Shown here: positions 8,805-17,738 of the stretch, one piece after another
Layout of the letters: each line of letters starts with the position of its first letter
How positions within the stretch are numbered: position 1 is the first letter of the stretch
NCBI GenBank assembly: GCA_963824085.1
Contig: CAWGNT010000004.1
Span: 1 to 64,000, forward strand
Direction: 5' to 3'
From: JARRNE01 sp963824085
Lineage (GTDB): Bacteria > Pseudomonadota > Gammaproteobacteria > Chromatiales > Chromatiaceae
Length of the DNA stretch: 64,000 nucleotides
Notes under the pieces: model-generated
The model's input: only the letters and a program-made list of their open reading frames with translations
Database searches by the model: none
Told to the model about the DNA's origin: nothing
Made by a program: the position numbers and the translations under genes

Positions 8805-9962
8805 TCAGGTGCGGAATAGACACAGCGGGACCTTGAGCTCGGCGTCGCTTAAGCCGCCATGAACACCAATCTGGCTATGGTGCTTCTCGAACGGCAAGGA
8901 ATCGCGGACGACGTAGTTGTCCCGCATAAGCAGGCAATAGTCGCCAATGCGTTCGTGAAGGCGGGGGTGGGGTGCACCAATCCCAAACAAGCCACGCTCC
9001 ACCAAGTCGCTGCTTCGCCAGAGATCGAGCCGGTCGCTTAAGACATCTCGGCAGTAGTGCTCAAACTCGCCGACGCTATCGGGCCGGACGTAACAGAAGG
9101 CCGCTCGGGGCTCGCCGCATAGCGGGAGAACAAGGGCCTGCGCGAGGATCGGATGATCGGCAAGGTCGATGCGGTCTGACCCCCGGGTATCGATCTGTCC
9201 ATGGTCTGCGGTGACCAGGAGAACGGTGTCCGTGCCTGCGGCACCGACCAAGAAATCGGCGAGCGCGCGCTCGATCTTCCGCACGTGTGCGTGGGCGCTC
9301 TCGCTCTCGATCCCCTTTTCATGCCCAATGGCGTCCAGCTTCGGCCAGTAGAGATAGAGGAGCTTGCGCCCCTGGCGAGCGCGTATCGCGTGGAGCGTTC
9401 TGCGGAACATCTGCGGGAGCGTCTTGAAGGTGAGAAGCTGTGCGCGTCCGAGGTGAGCCAGGTTGAAGTCGGAGCGGGCAATGTGGGACGGCGAGACAAC
9501 TATTGCACGGCCCTCCACCCTGTCGAACAGGACGCGGTGTCCGAAGAGTTTTGCCGCGTCGATTTCCGCCTTACGGTAGCTCACGCCTCCGTAACGGGGC
9601 TCTCCGGGCAGGACGGTCATAACGCAGCCGAGCTCGCGGAAGTAGGTGAACCAGCCCGGGACGCCATGCTGTTGCGGGGCATCTCCGGTGAGGAAACTAG
9701 TGATCGCGGCGGCAGTTGTCGGCGGAAACACCGAGGTGATCGCCCCCATCTGGTGACGCGCCAGCAGTCCGCCGGGGGAGACCCTGCGGAGGTAGTCGGC
9801 GCCGAGGCCATCCACCACCAGAAGCGCGATGTTGGTCACATGTGCGAGCTCCGCCGGTGGAAGCAGGCGCAGGGGGGCGTACTGTGAGCGCCCGCCGCGC
9901 GCGCTAACGATGGAGCTCATCAGGTTGACGATGCTGCCGCCGTGGTAGTCAGGGAGATTCAT
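8805..9962 (-). CDS. Alkaline-phosphatase-superfamily hydrolase (phosphodiesterase / nucleotide pyrophosphatase type)
   Basis: A 385-aa protein of the type I phosphodiesterase/nucleotide pyrophosphatase family. Metal ligands and nucleophile can be followed: VVDGLGADY near residue 50 (Asp51), PPTTAAA near 82 (nucleophilic Thr), KLDAIGH near 210, TADHGQ near 256 and GVHGGLS near the C-terminus. It has no signal peptide, so it is probably cytoplasmic. It may act on a nucleotide or phospho-lipid diester or a phosphonate; substrate unknown. It converges on the DedA gene and has no operon partner. Confidence 0.85.
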   Translation of the reverse strand: MNLPDYHGGSIVNLMSSIVSARGGRSQYAPLRLLPPAELAHVTNIALLVVDGLGADYLRRVSPGGLLARHQMGAITSVFPPTTAAAITSFLTGDAPQQHGVPGWFTYFRELGCVMTVLPGEPRYGGVSYRKAEIDAAKLFGHRVLFDRVEGRAIVVSPSHIARSDFNLAHLGRAQLLTFKTLPQMFRRTLHAIRARQGRKLLYLYWPKLDAIGHEKGIESESAHAHVRKIERALADFLVGAAGTDTVLLVTADHGQIDTRGSDRIDLADHPILAQALVLPLCGEPRAAFCYVRPDSVGEFEHYCRDVLSDRLDLWRSSDLVERGLFGIGAPHPRLHERIGDYCLLMRDNYVVRDSLPFEKHHSQIGVHGGLSDAELKVPLCLFRT

Positions 9963-10277
9963 CCGGGTGCGTGCGCCAAGTTTCTGCCACCTACCTTAGA
10001 CTCGGCGTGCAAGCGGTGTCGAGGAAGGGCGCCCAGACGGGTGAGGAGTCGCGTGCGGTTAAGGAGAAGATTGGGCACTTCTAGACGTCCCGCCACCTCA
10101 CCCGTCGGCACCTTGCTGCCGCCGGATCCGGCTCGACTCCCCGCGAAGAGGCTCACAGATTATGAGCTCGCCTGTCTCCATGCTTTGCGCCTGTGCTTTT
10201 GGTCACAGCGGCCCAACCGGCGACCGTGTAGGGTAATTCTCGGAAAGTAGCTGGCAACAGGGGTGGAGGGATGGCTT
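9963..10277. other. Intergenic, nothing recognised
   Basis: Between the phosphodiesterase start and the small ORF at 10,278 I see no gene with a ribosome binding site and no strong hairpin or repeat. Confidence 0.5.
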
Positions 10278-10487
10278 ATGGGTAATCGCGTCAATGGTGC
10301 CGACAACGGCGGCGCTTGCTGCCGCTCGTCGCTGGCTTCCGCGATCCGGCGTCTGGCGCTCATCGCCGACGATGACCAGATCAGTGTGCAGACGCCGACC
10401 CGTGTCGCAGAGGCGCTGCATTACCGCGGTTACCTCTTGGGCGATCAAGAAATGGCGACCCTTCGGACTTGGCTGGGTCAGGGATAA
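10278..10487 (+). CDS. Small ORF of unknown function
   Basis: A 69-aa frame starts at an ATG 7 bases after GGAGGG. The middle looks protein-like (LALIADDDQISVQTPTRVAE, then ALHYRGYLLGDQE), with a possible helix-rich fold and no membrane segment. I recognise no family. It could be a genuine small protein; the Cys-Cys stretch near the start and lack of neighbours keep confidence low. Confidence 0.35.
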   Translation: MGNRVNGADNGGACCRSSLASAIRRLALIADDDQISVQTPTRVAEALHYRGYLLGDQEMATLRTWLGQG

Positions 10488-10622
10488 GGCGATTCCTGTC
10501 GGATGGCGTGCCAGAAACCCGGCACATTCTTTTTCCGGCAACGGCTTATTTTCTGGAAGGGGTGCGTTGTCCGGTTTGGCTGACTATCTTCGCAGGCCCC
10601 TTGCGTAAAGCGGGTAAGGCAG

Positions 10623-10952
10623 ATGCCCAGAAAGCGTGAGCTCTCCATTCGTAAGGGCGCGTCGTCCTTCACTAACGATCTGAACCAAGTCCTGGACCGC
10701 GTCTATAGGAAATACCCCAGCTCGGTCTCCCACCCTGCCGGTCCCTCAGACGATCTGAAAAAATTCCGTAAGCGCCATAAGGAAGATGCGGCGGAATTGG
10801 CTGAGAAGCTGGACGAGCTGCGCACGCTGCGGGAGAAATCCGAGGAGCTTGCGACGCTCCGCGAGGCGCTCAGGGACCTGCGAGAGCAAGTTCGGGCAAC
10901 CCGGGCGTTGCGAGAGCAGCTGGGCTCCTTGGGCCAAGACTTGAAGTCCTAG
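10623..10952 (+). CDS. Coiled-coil protein of unknown function
   Basis: A 109-aa charged protein. Residues 45-105 form a long Leu/Glu/Arg heptad pattern (AELAEKLDELRTLREKSEEL and similar), a strong coiled coil. The N-terminal 40 residues are basic. A GGTAAGGC stretch precedes the ATG. No family recognised. The gene at 11,064 follows after 110 bases and may share its transcript. Confidence 0.55.
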   Translation: MPRKRELSIRKGASSFTNDLNQVLDRVYRKYPSSVSHPAGPSDDLKKFRKRHKEDAAELAEKLDELRTLREKSEELATLREALRDLREQVRATRALREQLGSLGQDLKS

Positions 10953-11063
10953 GGAAGGGAGGCTCAGAAACGCTGCGGGTTCAGCGCCGAACGGCATCGT
11001 CGTCCCTTTCGATTGCTGTGCAGGTCCCCAAATTAGGAGACACAGCAATCTCGGGAGGACGTA

Positions 11064-11420
11064 ATGCGAGACCGCCCCATCATCCAGACTGCCATTCCTA
11101 AGCGCCGGTACCAGGTCGGCGAGTTCTCCGCCTCGCTGCTCGGCGACATCGATAGTCGCGACAATCGGAGCTACCGCTACATCTTGGCCTTCGTGCAGAT
11201 GGGACACGCGGAGCCGACGCTCTACGTCTGCGCTGAGCAAAGCGCAGGGGACAGGGCAGGGGATGCACGCTATCAACTGCGGGTCGTCAGTGAGGGCATG
11301 ACCGAGGTGCTCGACACCTCCGACAGCTGGGGTGATCTGGACGCTTTTTCAGATCAGGGACTAAAGCTCGGCGCACAGGTACTCGGCCTGCAGCGAGAGC
11401 AGGTCGTGCGCCTAATGTAG
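11064..11420 (+). CDS. Hypothetical protein
   Basis: A 118-aa soluble protein with a good ribosome binding site (GGGAGG, 5 bases before the ATG). It appears beta-rich in the middle (RSYRYILAFVQMGHAEPTLY), with an acidic C-terminal half and no signal or membrane segment. I do not recognise a family. Composition and codon use match the host. Confidence 0.6.
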   Translation: MRDRPIIQTAIPKRRYQVGEFSASLLGDIDSRDNRSYRYILAFVQMGHAEPTLYVCAEQSAGDRAGDARYQLRVVSEGMTEVLDTSDSWGDLDAFSDQGLKLGAQVLGLQREQVVRLM

Positions 11421-11557
11421 CCGGCGAATGTCCGGGTTGCCGGGATTCGCCATCGGCGAGCGTCCAACACCCAACACGGATGGCCGTCGGCGGTATAGAC
11501 CGCTCGACCTGCGCGGCGAGAGCATGCTGTCTGCCATCCAGGTGAATCCGGACGGCT

Positions 11558-12022
11558 TCACTCCAGGCCCAAGATGAAGGCCCACTGTTCGGGCGTGACC
11601 GGCATCACCGATAGCCGATTACCCGTGCGCACCAACGGCATCCCGTCCAAAGGGCCGTCTTCGTACTGTCTCAGCTCGGCGAGTGGAATGTTGCGCTTCA
11701 GATGCCTGACGTATCGGACATCGACCATTACCCACCGGGGATCGTCCGGGTCGCTCTTAGGGTCGTAGTACTTCGATTCGGGGTCGAAGGCCGTAGGATC
11801 GGGGTAGGCTTCGCGCACCACATCCATGATGCCGACGATCCCCGGCTCGGCGCAATTCGAGTGGTAGAAGAAGACCTGGTCGCCCAGCTTCATCTGGTCG
11901 CGCATCATGTTGCGGGCTTGGTAGTTACGGACCCCGTCCCAGGGCTCTCTTTGCTTGGGTCGCGCGGCGAGGTCGTCGATGCCGAAGACGTCGGGCTCGG
12001 ATTTCATCAACCAGTTTGCCAT
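11558..12022 (-). CDS. EVE-domain protein (thymocyte nuclear protein 1 type)
   Basis: A 154-aa single EVE (PUA-like) domain, starting MANWLMKSEPDVFGIDDLAA and carrying the signature WDGVRNYQARNMMRDQMKLG near residue 28 and FFYHSN near 51. EVE domains bind modified bases in DNA or RNA in a PUA-like pocket; in bacteria the family may read or respond to modified nucleic acid. Length and motifs are normal for the family. It lies 57 bases downstream of rsgA on the same strand, so cotranscription is possible. Confidence 0.9.
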   Translation of the reverse strand: MANWLMKSEPDVFGIDDLAARPKQREPWDGVRNYQARNMMRDQMKLGDQVFFYHSNCAEPGIVGIMDVVREAYPDPTAFDPESKYYDPKSDPDDPRWVMVDVRYVRHLKRNIPLAELRQYEDGPLDGMPLVRTGNRLSVMPVTPEQWAFILGLE

Positions 12023-12079
12023 GCTGTCTCGTGGTCCCTCTGTCGCGTGGATGTTGGAGGAGTTTCGCCGGATCAGGCG

Positions 12080-13090
12080 TCAGATGGCGGAATCCTGCAG
12101 TCGGGCGGCGAGGTGACGGAAGTTCGTCAGCCGGCGCGGATGAATGTGTCCTTGCTCCGCGGCGCGCTTGACGGCGCATCCGGGCTCCTGGTCGTGGCGG
12201 CAGTCGCTAAATTGACAACGTCCGAGCAGCGGGTGCAGCTCCCGAAACCCGCGCTCGATGTCCGAAATGCCATTCGCGCGAAGGCGAAAGCTCCGCACGC
12301 CGGGCGAGTCGATGAGGCGCCCCCCGTCCGAGAGCCGGTAACAGGTGGTGGCGGAAGTCGTGTGTCTTCCGAGACCGGTGGCCTTGGAGAGCCGACCAAT
12401 CTGGATCTCGAGGTCCGGCAGGAGTGTCTTCACCAAAGACGACTTGCCTACCCCGGATTGCCCGACCAGGATACTCGTCTCGCCCGCGAGAATCTGAGTT
12501 AGCGGCGCCAGAGTTGGAGGATCCCGCAGGGTGACCCATAGCACTGGATAGCCGATGGCTTCGTAGTGGGTAAAGCGGGCTTGGAACCGCACGAGTGCCT
12601 GGCTATCAAGAAGATCCACCTTATTGACGACAACGACCGCGCCTATCCCCAGCAGCTCGGCTGCCACGAGGTATTGGTCGAGGAGGTAGTCACTCGGCGC
12701 GGGTTCCGGTGCGAGCAAGACCGCCAGTTGGGTGAGGTTAGCGGCAAGGGGTTTGTCCCTACCGTTGTAGTCGGGACGGCTCAGAACGCTAACCCGCGGC
12801 AGGAGCGCGGTCACCACCCCTTGTCCGCGTGCTACGGGGTGCCAGACTACCCGGTCGCCGCACACGGGGTCTCCGATGTGTCGTCTCGGCAGGCAGTGAT
12901 ACAGACTGCCGGAACCGTCCTCGACGGCCAGGTTGGCGCCGTGGCGGACGACAACCAGTCCCTCCTGGGGCGGGGCCTCACCGATCTCGGAGGAAGCAAG
13001 CTCCGCCCGCTGATCGAGGCGCTGACGACGGCGTTCCTGAATCCTCTGAATACGTTGAATCTGCCGCTCGGAGAGCCGCCGCCTCGGCAT
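12080..13090 (-). CDS. rsgA: Ribosome small subunit biogenesis GTPase RsgA
   Basis: A 336-aa circularly permuted GTPase that checks maturation of the 30S subunit. G4 NKVD (156-159) precedes G1 GQSGVGKSS (210-218) and G3 DSPG (261-264), the family's diagnostic order. An N-terminal OB domain and a C-terminal zinc knuckle (C292, C297, H299, C305) flank the GTPase. Length is typical. The neighbour downstream is the EVE gene; upstream on the same strand lies the small cytochrome. In E. coli rsgA neighbours orn, which here is close by on the opposite strand. Confidence 0.96.
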   Translation of the reverse strand: MPRRRLSERQIQRIQRIQERRRQRLDQRAELASSEIGEAPPQEGLVVVRHGANLAVEDGSGSLYHCLPRRHIGDPVCGDRVVWHPVARGQGVVTALLPRVSVLSRPDYNGRDKPLAANLTQLAVLLAPEPAPSDYLLDQYLVAAELLGIGAVVVVNKVDLLDSQALVRFQARFTHYEAIGYPVLWVTLRDPPTLAPLTQILAGETSILVGQSGVGKSSLVKTLLPDLEIQIGRLSKATGLGRHTTSATTCYRLSDGGRLIDSPGVRSFRLRANGISDIERGFRELHPLLGRCQFSDCRHDQEPGCAVKRAAEQGHIHPRRLTNFRHLAARLQDSAI

Positions 13091-13092
13091 GG

Positions 13093-13377
13093 TCAGCGCT
13101 TGAAGTGGTAGAACTGCTCGTTCAGGTAAGCGGCGACGTCGTTGATGTCCTCGTCGAACCAGCGCAGACCCAGGGCCGTCTCGCAGCGCTGGACCTGACG
13201 ATGGAGCCCTGGCAGAGAGGTAACCTTACGGTCCTCGCGAGTGTAAACCTCCGGTCCATGACACTTCAGACAGTGCTCCTGGTAGAGAGCGGCAGCGCCT
13301 TCCGGCTCGTCGGCCTGTACCAAGGGTACGGCCGTCATGGCGGCGAGGAAGCTGAAGAAGACTATGCGTGTATTCAT
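13093..13377 (-). CDS. Small periplasmic c-type cytochrome
   Basis: A 94-aa protein with a signal peptide (MNTRIVFFSFLAAMTAVPLV) and one haem c site CLKCH at residues 36-40. The ATG at 13,377 is chosen over an upstream in-frame ATG because GGGGAG precedes it and the signal peptide then begins correctly. No Met follows the haem site, so the usual Met distal ligand is missing; H59 is a candidate. It could be a bis-His monohaem electron carrier. Its stop lies 2 bases before rsgA, suggesting a shared transcript. Confidence 0.8.
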   Translation of the reverse strand: MNTRIVFFSFLAAMTAVPLVQADEPEGAAALYQEHCLKCHGPEVYTREDRKVTSLPGLHRQVQRCETALGLRWFDEDINDVAAYLNEQFYHFKR

Positions 13378-13474
13378 GTGGAGGCTCCCCATGTTGCTTG
13401 GGGGCAATTGTAGGGAAAAGCTGGTCGGCGCGCCTAGGGAAACGCTGCTCCCAACTAGACTAATCGGTCGTGTT

Positions 13475-13495
13475 GGACGGTTTCGTCCGTTTTTT
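13475..13495 (+). terminator. Terminator-like hairpin upstream of orn
   Basis: The stem GGACG/CGTCC with loop GTTT is followed by six T on the plus strand. No plus-strand gene ends upstream; the neighbours run leftward. It may be a leader attenuator of orn, the end of an unseen small RNA, or chance. The stem is only five pairs. Confidence 0.35.
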
Positions 13496-13600
13496 GAGGC
13501 CGGGTTGCGTCCCCCGGCACCGGCAACCCGACCCCGGAAAAGCCGAAAAGCCTAAGGGAAGGGGTATAAACTGCGCCGCATATGCGTCGGGAGGATTCGG

Positions 13601-14146
13601 ATGCCGCAACAAGACAGCAACCTCGTCTGGCTGGACCTCGAGATGACTGGCCTCGACCCCTTTCGAGACCACATCCTGGAGATTGGGACCATCGTCACGG
13701 ACGCTGATCTCAACGTCGTGGCGGAAGGTCCGGTTATCGCCATCCATCAGCTCGATACGGCGCTGGCGGCGATGGACGATTGGAACAAGCGTCATCACAG
13801 TGGATCCGGACTGTTGGGGCGCGTCCTGCTCAGCCGCTACGACGAGCAGCACGCGGAGCGCGAGACGCTCGATTTTCTGCAGCAGCATGTGCCGCCCGGC
13901 AAGTCCCCTCTGTGCGGCAACAGCATTTGCCAAGACCGCCGTTTTCTGGCCCGCTGCATGCCGCGGCTAGAGGCCTATTTCCATTACCGAAACCTGGATG
14001 TGAGTACACTCAAGATCCTAGCGCAGCGGTGGGCACCAACGGTTGCCGATGCCTTCAAGAAAGACTCCGCACATCTCGCGCTCGAAGACATTCGGGAGTC
14101 CATCGCGGAGCTGCGCCATTACCGGGAGCACCTTCTTCGCGTCTGA
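13601..14146 (+). CDS. orn: Oligoribonuclease
   Basis: A 181-aa DEDDh 3'-5' exoribonuclease that clears 2-5 nt RNAs and pGpG, an essential end step of RNA and cyclic-di-GMP turnover. Catalytic residues are D12 and E14 (WLDLEMTGLD), D112, H158 and D163 (SAHLALEDI). Length is standard. GGGAGG lies ahead of the ATG. The gene stands between leftward blocks on both sides. Confidence 0.97.
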   Translation: MPQQDSNLVWLDLEMTGLDPFRDHILEIGTIVTDADLNVVAEGPVIAIHQLDTALAAMDDWNKRHHSGSGLLGRVLLSRYDEQHAERETLDFLQQHVPPGKSPLCGNSICQDRRFLARCMPRLEAYFHYRNLDVSTLKILAQRWAPTVADAFKKDSAHLALEDIRESIAELRHYREHLLRV

Positions 14147-14199
14147 GCGAGGGCGTCCGTCGCACGTCGCGGCGCCGCAGGTCGTCGCGCGCGGCCAAA

Positions 14200-15285
14200 T
14201 CAACCGTTCCTTGCCTGTCGGAAGATCGCCCAGCGTACGTGCTCGCGCACCAGCTCGCTCGGATGCTCGGCGCGGCTCTCGAGTGCGCGTCGGATGTGTT
14301 TAGAGGGTGGGGCGTTGCCCATTGCCACCGCGAGATTGCGCAGCCAGGCGACATATCCGATGCGTCGAATGGCGCTGCCCTCCGTGCGTCTAAGAAACTC
14401 GGACTCGTTCCATGCGAACAGTTGAATCAGGTTCGCCCTGTCGAGACCGGCGCGGGGCAGGAAGTCGGGCTCCTCGCACAGTCGCGCAAACCTGTTCCAG
14501 GGACAGACCAGTTGGCAGTCATCGCACCCGTAAATCCGGTTGCCGATGAGTGGGCGCAAGGGCTCGGGGATGGAGCCCTTGAGCTCGATGGTGAGATAAG
14601 AGATGCAGAGGCGCGCATCGAGCTGATAGGGGGCCACTATTGCCCCTGTGGGGCAGACGTCCATGCACGCACGACAGGTCCCGCAGTGATCCTCCGCCGC
14701 CGCATCGACGGGCAAGGGAAGATCTGTGTAGATCTCGCCGAGAAAGAACCAGGAGCCGGCGCGGGCATTGATCAGGTTCGTGTGCTTGCCGATCCAGCCG
14801 AGGCCGGCCTTCTGGGCCAATGGCTTTTCCAGAACAGGGGCAGAGTCGACGAAAACCCGGTATCCGAAAGCGCCGATCTCTGCCGTGATTAGGTCGGCCA
14901 GGCGCTGCAGGCGGCGGCGCAGCGTCTTGTGGTAATCCCGTCCCAGAGCGTAACGGGAGATAAAAGCGGTGGTCGGACTCGCGAGGGTCTCGTGCAGGCG
15001 GGCATGGGGTTCGGGCAGGTAGTCCATGCGCGCCGAGATGACCCGCACCGTCCCTGGCGCGAGCTGCGCCGGCCGGCTGCGCCTGCTGCCGTGCTGGACC
15101 ATGTACTCCATCGCTCCGTGCCGGCCTTGCGCAAGCCACTCTTGGAGCCTTGCTTCAGCTTTCGCGAGGTCGGTATCCGCAATGCCCACCTGCTGAAAAC
15201 CGAGCCGCCGCGCCCAGCGCTTGATTTGCGCGGCTAGTCCCCGGTAGTCCCGGGAAGTCGGTGCGGAAAAGGGGATTGGAGGCAT
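14200..15285 (-). CDS. queG: Epoxyqueuosine reductase
   Basis: A 361-aa cobalamin-dependent iron-sulfur enzyme that reduces epoxyqueuosine to queuosine in the tRNA wobble position. The two ferredoxin-type clusters are CGTCRACMDVCPTGAI (about 207-222) and CDDCQLVCPWN (about 262-272). The N-terminal DUF1730 region (ALGRDYH, FVDSAPVLEK, GWIGKH) is intact. Divergent placement next to nnr-tsaE is the usual gammaproteobacterial order. Confidence 0.96.
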   Translation of the reverse strand: MPPIPFSAPTSRDYRGLAAQIKRWARRLGFQQVGIADTDLAKAEARLQEWLAQGRHGAMEYMVQHGSRRSRPAQLAPGTVRVISARMDYLPEPHARLHETLASPTTAFISRYALGRDYHKTLRRRLQRLADLITAEIGAFGYRVFVDSAPVLEKPLAQKAGLGWIGKHTNLINARAGSWFFLGEIYTDLPLPVDAAAEDHCGTCRACMDVCPTGAIVAPYQLDARLCISYLTIELKGSIPEPLRPLIGNRIYGCDDCQLVCPWNRFARLCEEPDFLPRAGLDRANLIQLFAWNESEFLRRTEGSAIRRIGYVAWLRNLAVAMGNAPPSKHIRRALESRAEHPSELVREHVRWAIFRQARNG

Positions 15286-15598
15286 GATCGGGCGCGGCTC
15301 GTGATGATGGATACAAGCGGTCGGCCTGGCGTGAGCGGAGGGCGAACGTTAACTTTACTCTGGGGCTTTAGTGTCGTGGCTTAGCTGAAGCCTAAAGGAG
15401 GGGTCGAGTTCGGGTTCGGGCCGTCGGGACACGCCATGAATACGATCCATGCAGGCTCCGCGGCGTCCCCCCCGGGCACCGAAGGTCTCGCCGAGCCGCA
15501 CCCGAGCCTGGCTCTACAGCTAAGGCAAGGCGCTGACGGCCCTACTCTATTCCGCGCGCGGAGGTGACATCGCAACGCCGTCGATATGGAGGTGACCC
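15286..15598. promoter_or_regulatory. Divergent queG / nnr promoter region
   Basis: The 313 bases between two divergent genes must hold promoters for both, but no -35/-10 pair is clear enough to place. An ATGGAGGTGACCC stretch just before 15,599 supplies the nnr ribosome binding site. Confidence 0.4.
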
Positions 15599-17110
15599 AT
15601 GACGCGTCCAATGCCCACAACCGACCGTCTGCCGCACGCGCTCTATCGAGCAGAGCAGGTGCGTGAGCTCGACCGGTGTGCCATTAAAGACCATGGTATA
15701 CCCGGCGCGGAGCTCATGCAGCGAGCGGGCGCCGCCGCCTACCGCGAGCTGCAGAATCGTTGGCCCGACGCGCGGGAGGTAACAGTCCTATGCGGGACGG
15801 GAAACAACGGCGGGGACGGCTACGTACTCGCGCGCCTCGCCCACGAGGCCGGCCTCGCCGTGCGCGTCCTGCAGCTGGGCGACTCGTCGCGACTTCGCGA
15901 CGACGCCCTCGCCAAGGCAAACGCTTACCGGGACGCCGGGGCCTCCGTCGAGCCCTATCGTGAGCTCCCCCGCCGTACCGATTTGATCGTGGATGCGGTC
16001 TTCGGCACGGGTTTGGAGCGGGAGGTTCAAGGCAGTTGGGCCGAGGCGATCGGGCAGATCAACGCGCACAGGGCGCCGAAGCTCGCCATTGATATCCCCT
16101 CCGGACTCCATGCCGACACAGGACAAATTCTCGGCACGGCGGTGCACGCCGACGTCACCGTCTCCTTCATCGGGTTGAAGCAAGGCATGTTCACAGGACA
16201 AGGCCCCGACTGCTGCGGAGAGATCCGCTTCGATGCCCTGCGAGTCCCCGCTGTCATCTATTCCCGGGAGATCTTGTCGGCGCGCCGACTCGACTGGGCG
16301 ACACAGGGCGGGCTACTGGGTCGCCGCCAGCGCAGCGCCCACAAGGGGAGCTTCGGTCACGTGCTGGTGGTGGGTGGGGCACCGGGCTATAGCGGGGCGC
16401 CGCGGATGGCAGGCGTCGGGGCGTTGAGAGCCGGGGCGGGACTCGTTACCGTGGCGACTCACCCCGAGCACGCCGCTTTCGTCAACGTCGTCCACCCCGA
16501 GCTCATGTGCCGCGGCGTCGCCTCGGCGGCGGATCTGGAGCCGCTGATCGAGCGTGCGACGGTGATCGCCGTCGGACCCGGGCTAGGAAAAGATCAATGG
16601 GGACGTGAGCTCTTCCTGCGCGCCTTGGACACCGAGCTTCCGATGGTGGTTGACGCCGATGGGCTGAACCTCTTGGCGCTGCGACCGCGCCGACGTGACC
16701 AGTGGGTGCTGACCCCGCATCCTGGGGAGGCCGCTCGTCTTTTGGAGACCAGCACCAAGGACATTCAGGCGGATCGGTTCTCGAGCGTTCGCCATTTGCA
16801 GGAACGCTTTGGCGGCGTGGCGGTGCTGAAGGGTGCTGGGACCCTGATCTTTGGCCCGTCCCGCAAACCACCCGGCGTTTGCGATGGCGGCAACCCCGGC
16901 ATGGCCAGCGGAGGGACCGGCGACGTGCTGACCGGCGTGATCGCTGCCCTGATCGCCCAACGCCTTTCCCTCGAAGAAGCGGCTTGCGCTGGAGTCTGCC
17001 TCCATGCGGCCGCTGGGGACGCGGCCGCGAGAGGTGGGGAACGGGGCATGCTCGCGAGCGACCTCATTGGCGAGCTCCGAGCAGTAAGCAACTTTGGGTC
17101 CGCGACGTGA
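15599..17110 (+). CDS. nnr: Bifunctional NAD(P)HX epimerase / ADP-dependent NAD(P)HX dehydratase
   Basis: A 503-aa two-domain repair enzyme for hydrated NADH and NADPH. Residues 1-220 are the YjeF-type epimerase (CGTGNNGGDG at 65-74). Residues 235-495 are the ribokinase-like dehydratase, with GGAPGYSGA, TPHPGEAARL and the nucleotide loop NPGMASGGTGDVLTG (about 431-445). Length and fusion order match E. coli Nnr. The ATG has GGAGG 6 bases upstream. Its stop overlaps the tsaE start (GTGA), so the two are translationally coupled. Confidence 0.96.
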   Translation: MTRPMPTTDRLPHALYRAEQVRELDRCAIKDHGIPGAELMQRAGAAAYRELQNRWPDAREVTVLCGTGNNGGDGYVLARLAHEAGLAVRVLQLGDSSRLRDDALAKANAYRDAGASVEPYRELPRRTDLIVDAVFGTGLEREVQGSWAEAIGQINAHRAPKLAIDIPSGLHADTGQILGTAVHADVTVSFIGLKQGMFTGQGPDCCGEIRFDALRVPAVIYSREILSARRLDWATQGGLLGRRQRSAHKGSFGHVLVVGGAPGYSGAPRMAGVGALRAGAGLVTVATHPEHAAFVNVVHPELMCRGVASAADLEPLIERATVIAVGPGLGKDQWGRELFLRALDTELPMVVDADGLNLLALRPRRRDQWVLTPHPGEAARLLETSTKDIQADRFSSVRHLQERFGGVAVLKGAGTLIFGPSRKPPGVCDGGNPGMASGGTGDVLTGVIAALIAQRLSLEEAACAGVCLHAAAGDAAARGGERGMLASDLIGELRAVSNFGSAT

Positions 17111-17601
17111 TCGCGTTGCGTCTCGAGGGAGAGGACGCGCAAGTCTCCTTTGGTCGCCGCGTCGCCGCCCATCTGCCGTGCCCGTGCGTCATCCTGCTGA
17201 AAGGGGAGCTTGGAACCGGTAAGACCACGCTTGTCCGCGGGGTGTTGCGCGGGCTGGGCTATACGGGCACCGTGCGCAGTCCGACCTATACGTTACTCGA
17301 ACCCTATGAGCTTGGGGGCAGGCGTCTCTTCCACCTCGACCTGTATCGCCTGGGTGATCCGCGCGAACTCGAATTCCTGGGTCTGGGAGACCTGCTCGAT
17401 CAGGACAGCATATTGCTCGTCGAGTGGCCCGAGCGCGCCGCGGGCGCCTTGCCTACTCCAGATGTCGAGATCCGCATCGGTTACGCGCGGCAGGGGCGTG
17501 ATCTGAAACTCCAAGGGCACAGCCCCGCAGGTGAGCTGCTGCTGACCAGGCTCGCAGGCGATCACCGAGGCGATATTCGGGGCGGAAAGGGCAATTTGTA
17601 G
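17107..17601 (+). CDS. tsaE: tRNA threonylcarbamoyladenosine biosynthesis protein TsaE
   Basis: A 164-aa P-loop ATPase that works with TsaB and TsaD to make t6A37 on ANN-decoding tRNAs. Walker A GELGTGKTT is near residue 36, followed by SPTYTLLEPY and HLDLYRL, the family signature, and VEWPER. The start is the GTG at 17,107, overlapping the nnr stop by four bases; the frame is open far upstream, but homology begins only here. The nnr-tsaE-amiC order is conserved across gammaproteobacteria. Confidence 0.93.
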   Translation: MIALRLEGEDAQVSFGRRVAAHLPCPCVILLKGELGTGKTTLVRGVLRGLGYTGTVRSPTYTLLEPYELGGRRLFHLDLYRLGDPRELEFLGLGDLLDQDSILLVEWPERAAGALPTPDVEIRIGYARQGRDLKLQGHSPAGELLLTRLAGDHRGDIRGGKGNL

Positions 17602-17661
17602 CGCATTCGCAACGGGTCGTAATCCGAGGTCGAGGAAGCAATTCTAATACCCAGTTTTTTC

Positions 17662-17688
17662 TTGAAAAGCGGTGCGTTTGGGTACTAT
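17662..17688 (+). promoter_or_regulatory. Weak promoter candidate before amiC
   Basis: TTGAAA (17,662-17,667) and TACTAT (17,683-17,688) are separated by 15 bases, shorter than the sigma-70 optimum. The stretch is AT-rich against its surroundings and lies in the 137-base tsaE-amiC gap. Confidence 0.3.
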
Positions 17689-17738
17689 CCTAAAAACAAC
17701 TGCCTCTCACAGTAAGAACATCCGCTCGGGGCGCCTTC

